This document shows positions 34,464 to 43,570 of a DNA stretch of 64,000 bases, in pieces. This DNA comes from Bradyrhizobium diazoefficiens. Its GTDB lineage: Bacteria; Pseudomonadota; Alphaproteobacteria; Rhizobiales; Xanthobacteraceae. Below the pieces are notes generated by a model that saw only the letters and a program-made list of their open reading frames with translations, was not told the DNA's origin and ran no database searches. The number at the start of each line of letters is the position of its first letter. Position 1 is the stretch's first letter. A program made the translations under genes and the position numbers. Location of the stretch: contig NZ_CP067100.1 of assembly GCF_016616235.1 (NCBI RefSeq), positions 2,911,001 to 2,975,000 of the forward strand. Direction: 5' to 3'.

Positions 34464-35066
34464 ATGTTGCGGAAAGCGCTGGAGCGGGTTCTGGAGCTGC
34501 CCGCCGTCTACGATCTCAACCAGTTCATCGGCCAGCCGACCGTGCGCCGGTATACGCAGTTGCTCGTCGAGGAAGTGCCGTTGAGCGCAGAGACAAAGAT
34601 CCTCGATCTTGGTTGCGGCACCGGCGCGACGCGGAAACTCATTCCCGGAAACTATGTCGGCATCGACATCAATCCCGACTACATCGCTTCCGCAAGGCGG
34701 ATTCGCGCCGGCGGCGAGTTCATCGCGATGGACGCGACAAAACTCTCGTTCCCGGATGCCTCGTTCGACCAGGTCATCTCGGTCGCGACCACGCATCATC
34801 TCGACGGCGAGCAGCTCCGGGCGATGGCGCTGGAGGCATTGCGCGTGGCGAGGCCGGGCGGCGCGTTTCACATCATCGACGCCATTCTGCCGGTCGATCC
34901 GCGCGATCGTGCCAAGGAGATGTTCTTCCGCATGGATCGCGGCCGGTTTCCGCGCAAGCTGGAGGACCTCGTCGCGACCGTGTCGCGCGCTGCGAGCGTC
35001 GCGCGCACCCGGGTGTTGAAAGGGCCGATGCACGACGTCGCTTATCTGAAGGTGGTCGGTGCATGA
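34464..35066 (+). CDS. SAM-dependent methyltransferase 1
   Basis: A 200-residue class I methyltransferase. The SAM loop DLGCGTG is at 48-54, GIDINPDYIASA gives the ribose-binding acidic position, and SVATTHHLDGEQ follows the usual strand 4. The length is typical of small Methyltransf_11-type enzymes. It is six bases after asnB and overlaps the next methyltransferase by four bases (ATGA), so the three act from one transcript. Sugar O-methylation of the surface polysaccharide is inferred from place. Confidence 0.75.
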   Translation: MLRKALERVLELPAVYDLNQFIGQPTVRRYTQLLVEEVPLSAETKILDLGCGTGATRKLIPGNYVGIDINPDYIASARRIRAGGEFIAMDATKLSFPDASFDQVISVATTHHLDGEQLRAMALEALRVARPGGAFHIIDAILPVDPRDRAKEMFFRMDRGRFPRKLEDLVATVSRAASVARTRVLKGPMHDVAYLKVVGA

Positions 35067-35824
35067 CGGAGAAAGCCACGCAGCGCCAGTACGACGAGAA
35101 GTTCATGGACTACGCGTCCGTGTCGTCGCACTACGCCGCCTCCGAGATCATTCCGCTGCTGCTCCGCGCCTTGCCGATTGCAAGCGTGGCCGACATCGGC
35201 TGCGCCGGCGGCGGCTGGCTGAGCGTCTGGCATGCATCCGGCGTCGCCGACATCAGGGGCGTCGATGGCGACTACGTCAATCAGGACGATCTCGAGATTC
35301 CGCGCGAGCTGTTCACGCCGGCCGACCTGTCGCGGCCGCTGGATCTGTCCCGCCGCTTCGATCTGGTGCAATCGCTCGAAGTTGCCGAGCACGTCCAGGC
35401 GCAGTTCGCCGACCAGTTTGTGCAGAACCTCGTGACGCATGCCGACAAATATCTGTTGTTCTCCGCGGCGGTGCCGGGGCAGGGCGGCGAATATCACGTC
35501 AACGAGCAGCCGCTCGATTTCTGGCGCGAGCGGCTGGCGCAGCATGGCTTCGACCCTTACGATTTCGTCCGGCCGCAGGTCATGAGCGATCACCGCATCT
35601 CGTTCTGGTATCGCTACAACATTGTCCTCTATGTCCGCCGCGAGCATCAGGCCGCGCTCGACCCGGCGATCCGCGCCACACGCGTGCCTGACAGCGTTGC
35701 GATTGCCGATCTGTCGCCGTCCTGGTTCCGCCTGCGCAAGCGCGTCGTCCGTGCGTTACCGCCCGCAATCCGCGACAGCCTGGCGCGGCTGAAGGCGCAC
35801 GTTGCCCCAACCGGAAGATTCTGA
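35063..35824 (+). CDS. SAM-dependent methyltransferase 2
   Basis: A 253-residue class I methyltransferase. DIGCAGGG (44-51) is the SAM loop, RGVDGDYVNQDDL the second motif and QSLEVAEHVQAQF the EVxEH strand 4 signature found in FkbM-unrelated sugar methyltransferases. The start is the ATG at 35063, which overlaps the previous stop; the open frame upstream lies inside the asnB and methyltransferase 1 genes in another frame. Its C-terminal 50 residues are basic. The likely target is a sugar hydroxyl or carboxyl of the glycan. Confidence 0.72.
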   Translation: MTEKATQRQYDEKFMDYASVSSHYAASEIIPLLLRALPIASVADIGCAGGGWLSVWHASGVADIRGVDGDYVNQDDLEIPRELFTPADLSRPLDLSRRFDLVQSLEVAEHVQAQFADQFVQNLVTHADKYLLFSAAVPGQGGEYHVNEQPLDFWRERLAQHGFDPYDFVRPQVMSDHRISFWYRYNIVLYVRREHQAALDPAIRATRVPDSVAIADLSPSWFRLRKRVVRALPPAIRDSLARLKAHVAPTGRF

Positions 35825-36618
35825 TGAGCGAGAACAGCACCGGCATGAGCAAGCCGACCGGCTCGTCCGAGCGCTTCGGCTACGAATGGAGCCATTACAA
35901 CGAGATCCGTGCCGACTACGAGACGCAGTTCCGCAAATGGACGCCGTTCCTCGGACCGGACGACTGGAAGGGGATGAGCACGCTCGACGTCGGCTGCGGC
36001 ACCGGGCGCAATTCGTTGTGGCCGCTGAAATACGGCGCGCGCGAAGCCACTGCGATCGACATCGATGACGGCTCGCTCGCGGTCGCGCGCGATAACCTCG
36101 CGCCATATCCCAACGCGACCGTGCTGAAGCAGAGTGCATTCGACATCGGCTTCGAGGACCGCTTCGACATCGCATTCTCGATCGGCGTCATTCATCATCT
36201 CGAGAGCCCGGAGCTGGCGCTGCGGCAGATGGTGAAGGCGGCCAAGCCCGGCGGCCGCGTGCTGATCTGGGTCTACGGCTACGAGAACAATGAATGGATC
36301 GTCCGCTTCGCCGATCCCGTGCGCAAAGCGCTGTTCTCGCGCCTGCCGATCGGGCTCGTGCACCATCTCTCGCTCTATCCGGCCGCCGTGCTGTGGCTGC
36401 TGCTCCGCCTCGGCGTCGGGCGGCTGGCCTATTTCGACCTGCTGCGGACGTTCTCGTTCCGGCACATCCGCTCGATCGTGTTCGACCAGATGCTGCCGCG
36501 CATCGCGCATTACTGGCGCCGCGAGACGGTCCAAAGCCTGATGGAAGGGGCCGGGCTGAAGAACGTGCGGACCGAATGGGTCAACCAGATGTCATGGGCG
36601 GCGATCGGCACCAAATAG
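35824..36618 (+). CDS. SAM-dependent methyltransferase 3
   Basis: A 264-residue class I methyltransferase. DVGCGTG (55-61) is the SAM loop, AIDIDDGSLAVA the second motif, and SIGVIHHLESPELAL follows strand 4 (HH in the usual place). A hydrophobic stretch near residues 178-205 may lie on the membrane, as in enzymes acting on lipid-linked sugars. The ATG shares its first base with the last base of the previous stop. The gene ends 17 bases before the convergent PaaK-like gene and is the last of the plus-strand block. Confidence 0.75.
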   Translation: MSENSTGMSKPTGSSERFGYEWSHYNEIRADYETQFRKWTPFLGPDDWKGMSTLDVGCGTGRNSLWPLKYGAREATAIDIDDGSLAVARDNLAPYPNATVLKQSAFDIGFEDRFDIAFSIGVIHHLESPELALRQMVKAAKPGGRVLIWVYGYENNEWIVRFADPVRKALFSRLPIGLVHHLSLYPAAVLWLLLRLGVGRLAYFDLLRTFSFRHIRSIVFDQMLPRIAHYWRRETVQSLMEGAGLKNVRTEWVNQMSWAAIGTK

Positions 36619-36635
36619 CGGCCTCGGCTCGATCT

Positions 36636-37859
36636 TCAGCGCTCGTCCGCGATCAGCTTGCCGTCGTTCGGCAGCGCGCCCGGGCTAACCAGCTCGACAT
36701 TTCCGCCGAGTTTGGTCACCGCGCGCAAGGTGCCGGCGATCTCCTCGCGCAAGGCATCGCTCGCGGCCGACGTTTCCGCTTTCAACGTCATCGCGTCGGT
36801 CTCGTCCTGGCGCGTGACGACGAGGCGCAGGCGGCCGAGCGCGGAATGGCGCTTGCCGATCTCGGCGATCTGCTCGGGGCGGACGAACATGCCCTTGATC
36901 TTGGTGGTCTGGTCGGCGCGGCCCATCCAGCCCTTGATGCGCATGTTGGTGCGGCCGCATTTGCTCGGGCCCGGCAGCGCGGCGGTGAGGTCGCCGAGCG
37001 CGAGGCGAATCCAGGGATGGTGCGGGTCGAGCGAGGTCACGACGATCTCGCCGACGTCGCCGTCCGCGACGGGGTCGCCGGTACCGGGCTTGACGATCTC
37101 CAGGATCAGATCCTCGTTCACGACCATGCCGTCGCGTGCCTCGGTCTCGAAGGCGATGAGACCGAGATCGGCAGTGCCGAACGCCTGATAGGCGTCGATG
37201 CCGCGGGCCTTGATCTCGGCCTGGAGCGAGGGCGGGAAGGCCGCGCCCGAGACCAGCGCGCGCTTGATCGAGGAGACGTCGCGGCCCGCAGCCGCTGCGG
37301 CGTCGAGCAGGATCTTCAAAAAGTCCGGCGTGCCGCTGTAGCCGACGGGACGGTAGGCCTCGATCAGCTCGAATTGCTGCTCAGTGTTGCCGGGGCCCGC
37401 CGGGATCACCGCGCAGCCGAGCGCGCGCGCCGACGCATCGAAGATGAAGCCGCCGGGAGTGAGGTGATAGCTGAAGGTGTTGAGCACGACGTCATCAGGA
37501 CGGAACCCGGCTGCGAACAGCGCTCGGGCGCCGCGCCAGGGGTCGGCCTGCCGACCCTCCGGTTCGAAGATCGGCCCCGGCGAGGTGAAAAGACGGGCGA
37601 ACGAACCCGGCCTCGCCGCAACGAAGCCGCCGAACGGCTGGGAGGCCTTGTGCAGGGCCGGCAATTCCGATTTGCGCAGCACGGGCAGGCCGGCCAGCGC
37701 CGCCCGGGAGGTCACGGCGGCGGGATCTGTGCCTTTCAGCCGCTCGGCATAGGCCGGCGCGGCCATCGCACTGCGCAGCACCTCCGGCAGGCGGGCGAAC
37801 AGCTCGGCCTCGCGCGCAGCCGGTTCGCGCGTCTCGCGGGCGTCGTAATGGGCGGTCAT
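36636..37859 (-). CDS. PaaK-like AMP-forming CoA ligase
   Basis: A 407-residue protein resembling phenylacetate-CoA ligase (PaaK). The N-terminal region has FTSPGPIFEPEG (about 91-102), a variant of the TSGTTG phosphate loop in which the threonine pair is replaced. YQAFGTADLG (about 226-235) is the AMP-binding motif, and the C-terminal subdomain has MRIKGWMGRADQTTKIKGMFV with the hinge aspartate and catalytic lysine. PaaK activates aryl acetates as CoA thioesters. The loop is atypical, so the substrate is open. It is on the same strand as the liv operon but separated by the AGE gene. Confidence 0.72.
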   Translation of the reverse strand: MTAHYDARETREPAAREAELFARLPEVLRSAMAAPAYAERLKGTDPAAVTSRAALAGLPVLRKSELPALHKASQPFGGFVAARPGSFARLFTSPGPIFEPEGRQADPWRGARALFAAGFRPDDVVLNTFSYHLTPGGFIFDASARALGCAVIPAGPGNTEQQFELIEAYRPVGYSGTPDFLKILLDAAAAAGRDVSSIKRALVSGAAFPPSLQAEIKARGIDAYQAFGTADLGLIAFETEARDGMVVNEDLILEIVKPGTGDPVADGDVGEIVVTSLDPHHPWIRLALGDLTAALPGPSKCGRTNMRIKGWMGRADQTTKIKGMFVRPEQIAEIGKRHSALGRLRLVVTRQDETDAMTLKAETSAASDALREEIAGTLRAVTKLGGNVELVSPGALPNDGKLIADER

Positions 37860-37945
37860 GGCTGGTCTTTCCGGGTTGGCATCCGTTGCGCGCCGCCGCC
37901 GGCATGGGTATCAGACGGCGATTGGCTCGGCCTAGAGAGGACGCG

Positions 37946-39085
37946 ATGGCGGACGAGGGAATGATTGCGGCGGATGTCGTCGCGCGCCTGAAGCGCCGCA
38001 TGATCGAGGATGCGCTGCCGCTGTGGTCGACCGTCGGCTGGGACCATGCCGCAGGCGGCTTCATCGACCGGTTGCACCGCGACGGCACGGCTGATAGCGC
38101 CGCGCCGCGGCGTGTGTTCGTGCAGGCCCGCCAAATCTGGTGCTACGCCAAGGCGGCGCAGATGGGCTGGTACCCCGAAGGGCGCGCCATCGCGCTGAAG
38201 GGGCTGGAGCACCTGCTCAGCAAAGCCAAGGCGCCCGACGGCAAGCCCGGCTATGTGCACCGTCTGACGCCGGAAGGAGCGGTGCTGGATGCGCGGCGCG
38301 ATGCCTACGATCACGCCTTCATCCTGTTTGCGCTGGCGGCCGTCTATGCGCTCGACCAGGACGCGCAGGTTCGCGCCGAGATCGATGCGCTGCTCGCCTT
38401 CCTCGACGGCCATCTGCGCTCGCCGCATGGCGGCGTTCACGAAGGTCTTCCGGTGTCGCTGCCGCGCCGGCAGAATCCGCAGATGCATCTGTTCGAGGCG
38501 ATGATCGCCTGTTTTGACGCGACCCACGATCTGCCGTTCCAGAACCGTGCCGGCGAGTTCTTCGCGCTGTTCCTCGCCAATCTCTATGACAAGCAGAAGC
38601 GCATTTTGACGGAGTATTTCGAGGAAGACTGGTCGAAGATCGAGCCGGTCAGCGTCGAGGCGGGCCATCAGGCGGAGTGGGTGTGGCTGCTGAAAGGTTT
38701 TGAGCGCATCACGGGATGCCCGACCGGGCAGCGGCGCGCCGAGTTGCTGGCGACCGCGCTGCGCTATCGCGACGAGGCGACCGGCTGCCTGGTCGACGAG
38801 GGCGATGCCGCCGGCGACATTCGCCGCGACACGCGACGGCTGTGGCCGCAGACCGAGATGGCGAAGGCGTGGATCGCGCAGGCCGAATCCGGCGAGGCGG
38901 GCGCGGCGGATGAGGCGCGCGCGGCGCTGGTGCGGCTCGAACGGCATTATCTCAGCCATCCCGTGAGGGGCGGCTGGTACGACCAGTTCGATCGCGACGG
39001 CAAATCGCTGGTCGACACCATTCCTGCGTCGTCGTTCTATCATGTTCTCTGCGCAGTCACGGAAGCGGAGCAGGTATTGGCTTAG
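37946..39085 (+). CDS. AGE-family isomerase/epimerase
   Basis: A 379-residue (alpha/alpha)6-barrel protein of the N-acylglucosamine 2-epimerase/mannose isomerase family. Conserved stretches are FVQARQIWCYAKA (about 57-69), RRDAYDHAFILF (about 114-125), RQNPQMHLFEA (about 172-182), EAGHQAEWVWLL (about 239-250) and ASSFYH near the end, with the catalytic histidines. The ATG at 37946 has AGAGAGG upstream. It could interconvert mannose and fructose (with or without phosphate) or epimerise N-acylglucosamine, and so might feed nonulosonate synthesis. Its stop overlaps the convergent livF stop by four bases. Confidence 0.78.
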   Translation: MADEGMIAADVVARLKRRMIEDALPLWSTVGWDHAAGGFIDRLHRDGTADSAAPRRVFVQARQIWCYAKAAQMGWYPEGRAIALKGLEHLLSKAKAPDGKPGYVHRLTPEGAVLDARRDAYDHAFILFALAAVYALDQDAQVRAEIDALLAFLDGHLRSPHGGVHEGLPVSLPRRQNPQMHLFEAMIACFDATHDLPFQNRAGEFFALFLANLYDKQKRILTEYFEEDWSKIEPVSVEAGHQAEWVWLLKGFERITGCPTGQRRAELLATALRYRDEATGCLVDEGDAAGDIRRDTRRLWPQTEMAKAWIAQAESGEAGAADEARAALVRLERHYLSHPVRGGWYDQFDRDGKSLVDTIPASSFYHVLCAVTEAEQVLA

Positions 39086-39921
39086 AGCCAGCGCTTGCGC
39101 CGCTTGAAGCTCTTGAGGTTCTTGAAGCTCTTGCGCTGGTCGCCGGCGCCGCCGAGATAGAATTCCTTGACGTCCTCGTTGTCGCGCAATTCGTCCGCGG
39201 TGCCGTCGAGCACGACCTTGCCCTGCTCCATGATGTAGCCGTGGCTCGCCACCGACAGCGCGGCGCGCGCGTTCTGCTCGACCAAGAGGATGGTGACGCC
39301 AAGATCGCGGTTGATCTTCTGGATGATAGAAAACACCTCTTTCACCAGCAGCGGCGACAAGCCCATCGACGGTTCGTCCATCAGGATCATCTTCGGACGC
39401 GCCATCAGCGCGCGGCCGATCGCCAGCATCTGCTGCTCGCCGCCGGAGAGATAGCCGGCGAGACCGGTGCGCTCCTTCAGGCGCGGGAAATAGTTGAAGA
39501 CCATGTCGAGGTCGGTATCGACCTCGCGGTCCCTGCGGGTGAAGGCGCCGAGCCTGAGGTTCTCCAGCGAGGTCATGTCGGCGACGATGCGCCGGCCTTC
39601 CATCACCTGGAAGATGCCGCGGCGGACGATCTTGTCGGGATCGATGCCGGCGATTGCGGAGCCCTCGAACAGGATCTCGCCGCGCGTGACTTCGCCGTCC
39701 TCGGTCTTGAGCAGCCCCGAGATCGCCTTCAGCGTGGTCGACTTTCCGGCGCCGTTGGCGCCCAAGAGCGCCACGATCGCCCCCTTGGGCACGTCGAGGC
39801 TGAGCCCGCGCAGCACCAGGATGACGTCGTCATAGACCACCTCGATGTTGCGCACGGCGAGGAGGGGCGGCGCGGGGACGGCGGTGGGGGAGGGACGAAC
39901 GGCTTCGGCGGCTTCGATCAT
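39082..39921 (-). CDS. livF: Branched-chain amino acid-type ABC transporter ATPase LivF (system 1)
   Basis: A 279-residue ABC ATPase. The Walker A motif GANGAGKS is at 54-61, the signature LSGGEQQML near 157-165, and ILMDEPSMGLSP is Walker B. LivF differs from LivG by its shorter insert and the SMGL/TEGL motif. An N-terminal proline-rich extension of about 20 residues and a basic lysine-rich tail are unusual for the family. It pairs with LivG at 45499 to power uptake by LivHM. It is last in its operon, separated from livK by a palindromic element, so its expression may be lower. Confidence 0.88.
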   Translation of the reverse strand: MIEAAEAVRPSPTAVPAPPLLAVRNIEVVYDDVILVLRGLSLDVPKGAIVALLGANGAGKSTTLKAISGLLKTEDGEVTRGEILFEGSAIAGIDPDKIVRRGIFQVMEGRRIVADMTSLENLRLGAFTRRDREVDTDLDMVFNYFPRLKERTGLAGYLSGGEQQMLAIGRALMARPKMILMDEPSMGLSPLLVKEVFSIIQKINRDLGVTILLVEQNARAALSVASHGYIMEQGKVVLDGTADELRDNEDVKEFYLGGAGDQRKSFKNLKSFKRRKRWL

Positions 39922-39937
39922 GCTTTATAACTCCGCT

Positions 39938-40039
39938 GTCGTCGCCCGGCTTGACCGGACGACCCAGTATTCCAGAGGCGCCGGAGATTCAGCGAGAAGC
40001 TGCGGCGTACTGGATCCCCCGCTTTCGCGGGGGATGACG
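39938..40039. repeat. Palindromic intergenic element between livK and livF
   Basis: About 100 bases with two inverted repeats. The first (39940-39964) has GTCG and CGAC arms around a GCCCGG-type centre. The second is a clean stem, ATCCCCCGC and GCGGGGGAT around TTTC (40014-40035). The arrangement is one I recognise as a widespread Bradyrhizobium element. It lies inside an operon and may act as an mRNA stabiliser or attenuator. Confidence 0.6.
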
Positions 40040-40064
40040 GTTGTGCGTGAGGTGAGCGCCGGGC

Positions 40065-41348
40065 TCACCAGCCCAGCAGCTCCGGCTTGCGCGGCAGCTC
40101 GATGGTCTTGACCTTCTCGAGCTTGATCGTGCCTTTGGCCATGAGATCGTTGAGGTCACCGTCGGTCGCGCCCGCGACCTTGGTGCGATAGAGATCGACC
40201 TTCAACGTGCCGCGGTGGTCCTTGGCGGTCCAGGTCGAGGGATTGCAGACGCCTTCCATGCCTGCCGGGACCCAGTCCTTCTTCTGGTAGAAGCCCTTGG
40301 CGACGTTCTCGCCGGTGGCGCCGCCGTTCTTGGCAGCCCAATCGATCGCCTCCTTCATGTACAGCGCCGAGCAGACGGCGGCGACGTAATGCACCGGGCG
40401 ATAGACCTTTCCGCTGGCGTCGGACATCTTCGAGATCTCCATCACGGTCTTCATGCCGGGCGCATCGCCGCCCCAGCTCACCGCCGTGCGCAAGGGGAAG
40501 ATCACGCCGTTGGCGGCATCGCCCGCCGTCTTGGCCGCGTTCTCGTCCATGCCCCAGACATTGCCGAGGAACTGGATGTCGACGCCGGCGGTCTTGCAGG
40601 CCTTCATCACGGAGATGTTGGAGGCCGCGGTGTTGCCGAGATAGGCGTAGTTGGCGCCTGACGACTTCAGGCTCAGACACTGCGCGCTGTAGTCGCCCGG
40701 CGTGAGCGCGAACACCAGCGGCGGCAGCACCTCGAAGCCGAGCTCCTGCGCCATGGCCTCGCCCGCGGCCTTCGGCGCGTTCGGATAGGGATGGTTGGCT
40801 CCCATGTGCACGAATTTCGGCTTGCCGGACTTGCCCTTGGCCTTCCAGTCCTCGGCCGCCCACATCAGCATCGCGCGCAGCGAGTCCGAGTAGCTCGGGC
40901 CGTAGAAGAAATTGTAAGGAGCGGGCTTGGCCTTGCCGCTGGTGCCTTCCGGGTCGGTCAGCGCCGCGGCATAGGAGCCGGACATATCAGGGATCTTGTC
41001 CTGGGCGAGGAAGCCGGTCAGCGCTTCGGTATCGGCGGTGCCCCAGCCCATGATCGCCGCGACCTTGCTGTCGGGCGCCGACCACTTCTTGTAGAGAGCG
41101 ATCGCGCGCGGCACCTGATAGCCATAGTCGTTGGTGTCGACGTTGAGCTGCTTGCCGCCGACGCCGCCGTTCTTGTTGACCCAGGCGAAGGTGTCGGCGA
41201 CGGCCTGGCCGTAGGGCGTGCCGACGTCGGAGGTGCCGCCGGAATAATCGGCGAGGTGGCCGATTGCGATCTGCGCCTGCGCGCTCGCCGAAAAGGCTGC
41301 GATCGCCAGCGCGAGCGATGCGGTGCTCAAAAGGGATTTTGTCTTCAT
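40065..41348 (-). CDS. livK: ABC transporter substrate-binding protein LivK (system 1)
   Basis: A 427-residue periplasmic binding protein of the branched-chain amino acid family. The N terminus MKTKSLLSTASLALAIAAFSASAQA is a signal peptide with a likely cleavage after AQA. The mature protein opens IAIGHLADYSGGTSDVGTPYGQ, the usual ligand-binding loop, and has two lobes. A strong AGGAGG ribosome-binding site is about eight bases upstream of the ATG at 41348; the frame open upstream is not used. Members bind leucine-type amino acids, but many bind aromatic acids, amides or urea. The neighbouring CoA ligase hints at a carboxylic acid. Confidence 0.85.
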   Translation of the reverse strand: MKTKSLLSTASLALAIAAFSASAQAQIAIGHLADYSGGTSDVGTPYGQAVADTFAWVNKNGGVGGKQLNVDTNDYGYQVPRAIALYKKWSAPDSKVAAIMGWGTADTEALTGFLAQDKIPDMSGSYAAALTDPEGTSGKAKPAPYNFFYGPSYSDSLRAMLMWAAEDWKAKGKSGKPKFVHMGANHPYPNAPKAAGEAMAQELGFEVLPPLVFALTPGDYSAQCLSLKSSGANYAYLGNTAASNISVMKACKTAGVDIQFLGNVWGMDENAAKTAGDAANGVIFPLRTAVSWGGDAPGMKTVMEISKMSDASGKVYRPVHYVAAVCSALYMKEAIDWAAKNGGATGENVAKGFYQKKDWVPAGMEGVCNPSTWTAKDHRGTLKVDLYRTKVAGATDGDLNDLMAKGTIKLEKVKTIELPRKPELLGW

Positions 41349-41392
41349 GGGTTGCCTCCTCCTGTTGTTCATTGGTTCGAGAGTTGCCGCGC

Positions 41393-42466
41393 TCAATGCG
41401 AGAACGGGTAGAGTTTCCAGTACGCCTTGATCTGCCGCCAGCGATGCGCGAGCCCGTCAGGCTCGAACATCAAAAATGCGATGATGATCACCCCGATCGC
41501 GATCTCGCGCAGGAAGGTGATGTTGTTGTTGAGCGACAGAGCCTTGTCGATGGCGCCGCCTTTCAAATAGAGGCTGATGAACTCCATCGTTTCAGGCAGC
41601 AGCACCACAAAGGCGGTGCCCATCAGTGTGCCCATGATCGAGCCGGTGCCGCCGATGATGATCATGGCCAGGAACAGGATCGAGCGCTCGATCCCGAATC
41701 CTTCCTGCGACACCACGAGCTGATAGTGGGCATACAGCGCGCCGGCGATGCCGGCGAAGAACGCGGCAAGGCCGAACGACAGCGTGCGGTATTTGGTGAG
41801 GTTGATGCCCATGATCTCGGCGGAGAGATAATGGTCGCGGATCGCCACCAGCGCGCGGCCGTCGCGCGTGCGCATCAGATTGGTGACGAGGATGTAGCTC
41901 GCCAGCACATAGGCCAGCACGACGTAGAAATATTGCTTATCCCCGCGCAGCGTGTAGCCGAAGATTGAGAACGGATTGGCGCTTGCGGGCACCGATCCGC
42001 CGGAGAACCATTCGGCGCGCGAGAAGAAGTCGAGCAGGATGTATTGCGCCGCCAGCGTCGCGATGACGAGGTAGAGTCCCTTCAGCCGTGCCGCCGGGAT
42101 GCCGAAGATCAGTCCGACCAAGGCGGTGACGACGCCCGCCAGCGGGATCGCGAAGAACACCGGGATCGGCGCATTGTTGGAGATGTAGGCCGAGGTGAAG
42201 GCGCCGAGCAGGAAGAAGGCGGCGTGCCCGATCGAGATCTGGCCGGTGAAGCCGACCAGGATGTTCAGCCCGAGAGCCGCGATCGAGAAGATGCCGATCT
42301 GGATCAGGATGCTGAGCCAGTAGCCGCTGAAGAGCTGCGGCGCGAGGCACAGCAGCGCAACGCCCGCTATCGCAAAATTGCGGCTGGTCGTCGTCGGGAA
42401 GACCGTGGTGTCGGCCGCGTAGGAGGTGCGGAAATCACCAGCGGGGATGAGGGCAGGGCCGGCCAT
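41393..42466 (-). CDS. livM: ABC transporter permease LivM (system 1)
   Basis: A 357-residue inner membrane permease with eight to ten helices. GLNILVGFTGQISIGHAAFF (about 80-99) is the family signature, and the conserved EAA-like loop is near 230-250 (AIRDHYLSAEIMG). The ATG at 42466 follows the livH stop by two bases. LivM forms the channel with LivH and docks LivG and LivF. Extra residues at the N terminus (about 1-30) precede the first helix. Confidence 0.87.
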   Translation of the reverse strand: MAGPALIPAGDFRTSYAADTTVFPTTTSRNFAIAGVALLCLAPQLFSGYWLSILIQIGIFSIAALGLNILVGFTGQISIGHAAFFLLGAFTSAYISNNAPIPVFFAIPLAGVVTALVGLIFGIPAARLKGLYLVIATLAAQYILLDFFSRAEWFSGGSVPASANPFSIFGYTLRGDKQYFYVVLAYVLASYILVTNLMRTRDGRALVAIRDHYLSAEIMGINLTKYRTLSFGLAAFFAGIAGALYAHYQLVVSQEGFGIERSILFLAMIIIGGTGSIMGTLMGTAFVVLLPETMEFISLYLKGGAIDKALSLNNNITFLREIAIGVIIIAFLMFEPDGLAHRWRQIKAYWKLYPFSH

Positions 42467-42468
42467 GG

Positions 42469-43362
42469 TCAGATCCGCTCGATGTCGTGGGTGCCGAACA
42501 GGCCGTAGGGCTTGATCATCAGCACGATGATGAGGACGTAGAACGGCGCGATCTCGTAGAGATTGCCCCAGTGCAGATACTCGCTGTCGACGTATTGCGC
42601 GACGTTCTCGAGCAGCCCGATGATGATGCCGCCGAGCACCGCGCCGCCGACGGAATCGAGCCCGCCGAGAATTGCCGCGGGAAACACCTTGATCCCGTAG
42701 CCGGCGAGGCCCGAGGAGACGCCGTTCACCACGGCGACGACGACGCCCGCAACCGCCGACACCGTCGCCGAGATCGCCCAGGCCATCGCGAATACGCTTT
42801 TCACGGAAATGCCGAGCGATTGCGCCACCTGCTGGTTGAATGCCGTGGCGCGCATCGCAAGGCCGTATTTGGAAGCTCGGAAGAACCAGGCCATGCCGAT
42901 CATCATCGCGAGCGAGACCACGAGGCTCATGACGTAGACGGTCTGGATCTGGAGCCCGAACAGGCTCACCGACTGGCTCTCGAACACGCGCGGGAACGGT
43001 TGCGGGTTGACGCCGAACATCCATTTCAGCGTCGCCTGGAGCACGGTGGAGAGACCGATCGTGATCATGATCACCGAGATGATGGGCTCGCCGATCATCG
43101 GCCGCAGGATCAGCACCTGGATCGCGATGCCGAACACGAACATGAACACCAGCGTCAAGGGCATGCCGATCCAGAACGGCACCTGGTATTTCGCCAGCAA
43201 CGCCCAGCACACCCAGGCGCCGACCAGCAGCAACTCGCCTTGCGCGAAATTGACGACCTGCGTCGCCTTGTAGATCAGCACGAACGACATCGCGACGACG
43301 CCATAGAGCGTGCCGACCACGAGGCCGTTGACCAGGAGCTGAATGAGGAAGGCGGTGTTCAT
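42469..43362 (-). CDS. livH: ABC transporter permease LivH (system 1)
   Basis: A 297-residue permease with eight or so helices. QLLVNGLVVGTLYGVVAMS, YKATQVVNFAQGELLLVGAW and the cytoplasmic loop ASKYGLAMRATAFNQQVAQS are typical of LivH. I use MNTAFLI at 43362; an ATG at 43380, six codons upstream, is an alternative start. It forms the translocation path with LivM. A 190-base gap containing palindromic repeats separates it from the acyl-CoA synthetase gene. Confidence 0.86.
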   Translation of the reverse strand: MNTAFLIQLLVNGLVVGTLYGVVAMSFVLIYKATQVVNFAQGELLLVGAWVCWALLAKYQVPFWIGMPLTLVFMFVFGIAIQVLILRPMIGEPIISVIMITIGLSTVLQATLKWMFGVNPQPFPRVFESQSVSLFGLQIQTVYVMSLVVSLAMMIGMAWFFRASKYGLAMRATAFNQQVAQSLGISVKSVFAMAWAISATVSAVAGVVVAVVNGVSSGLAGYGIKVFPAAILGGLDSVGGAVLGGIIIGLLENVAQYVDSEYLHWGNLYEIAPFYVLIIVLMIKPYGLFGTHDIERI

Positions 43363-43397
43363 GCCATGATGCTCGCTCACAAATCCGGCGCGGTCGT

Positions 43398-43540
43398 CCC
43401 CTCTCCCCTTGTGGGAGAGGGTGGCTTCGCGAGGCGAAGACGGGTGAGGGGATGTCTCGGCAGCGAAGGTACGGAGAGAGGACCCCTCACCCGGATCGCT
43501 GACGCGCTCCGGCCTCTCCCCGCAAGCGGGGAGAGGCGAA
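43398..43540. repeat. Paired palindromic repeats between the synthetase gene and livH
   Basis: Two inverted repeats of the same sort enclose about 90 bases. The left is CCCTCTCCC/GGGAGAGGG around CTTGT (43399-43421). The right is GCCTCTCCCCGC/GCGGGGAGAGGC around AA (43512-43537). The pair resembles the element at 58520-58637, and a half-copy is at 56490. They are REP-like and common in Rhizobiales intergenic DNA. Confidence 0.7.
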
Positions 43541-43570
43541 GGGCAGCGGCGTTCGGCGCGCTAGATTGCT

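Noticed and set aside
32544..35033. 829-codon minus-strand open frame
   Set aside because: Antisense to the AsnB-like and first methyltransferase genes, which have clear motifs; the antisense product shows none.
41393..43210. LivM extended upstream to 43210
   Set aside because: The extension runs through livH in another frame; the ATG at 42466 follows the livH stop and matches the family start.
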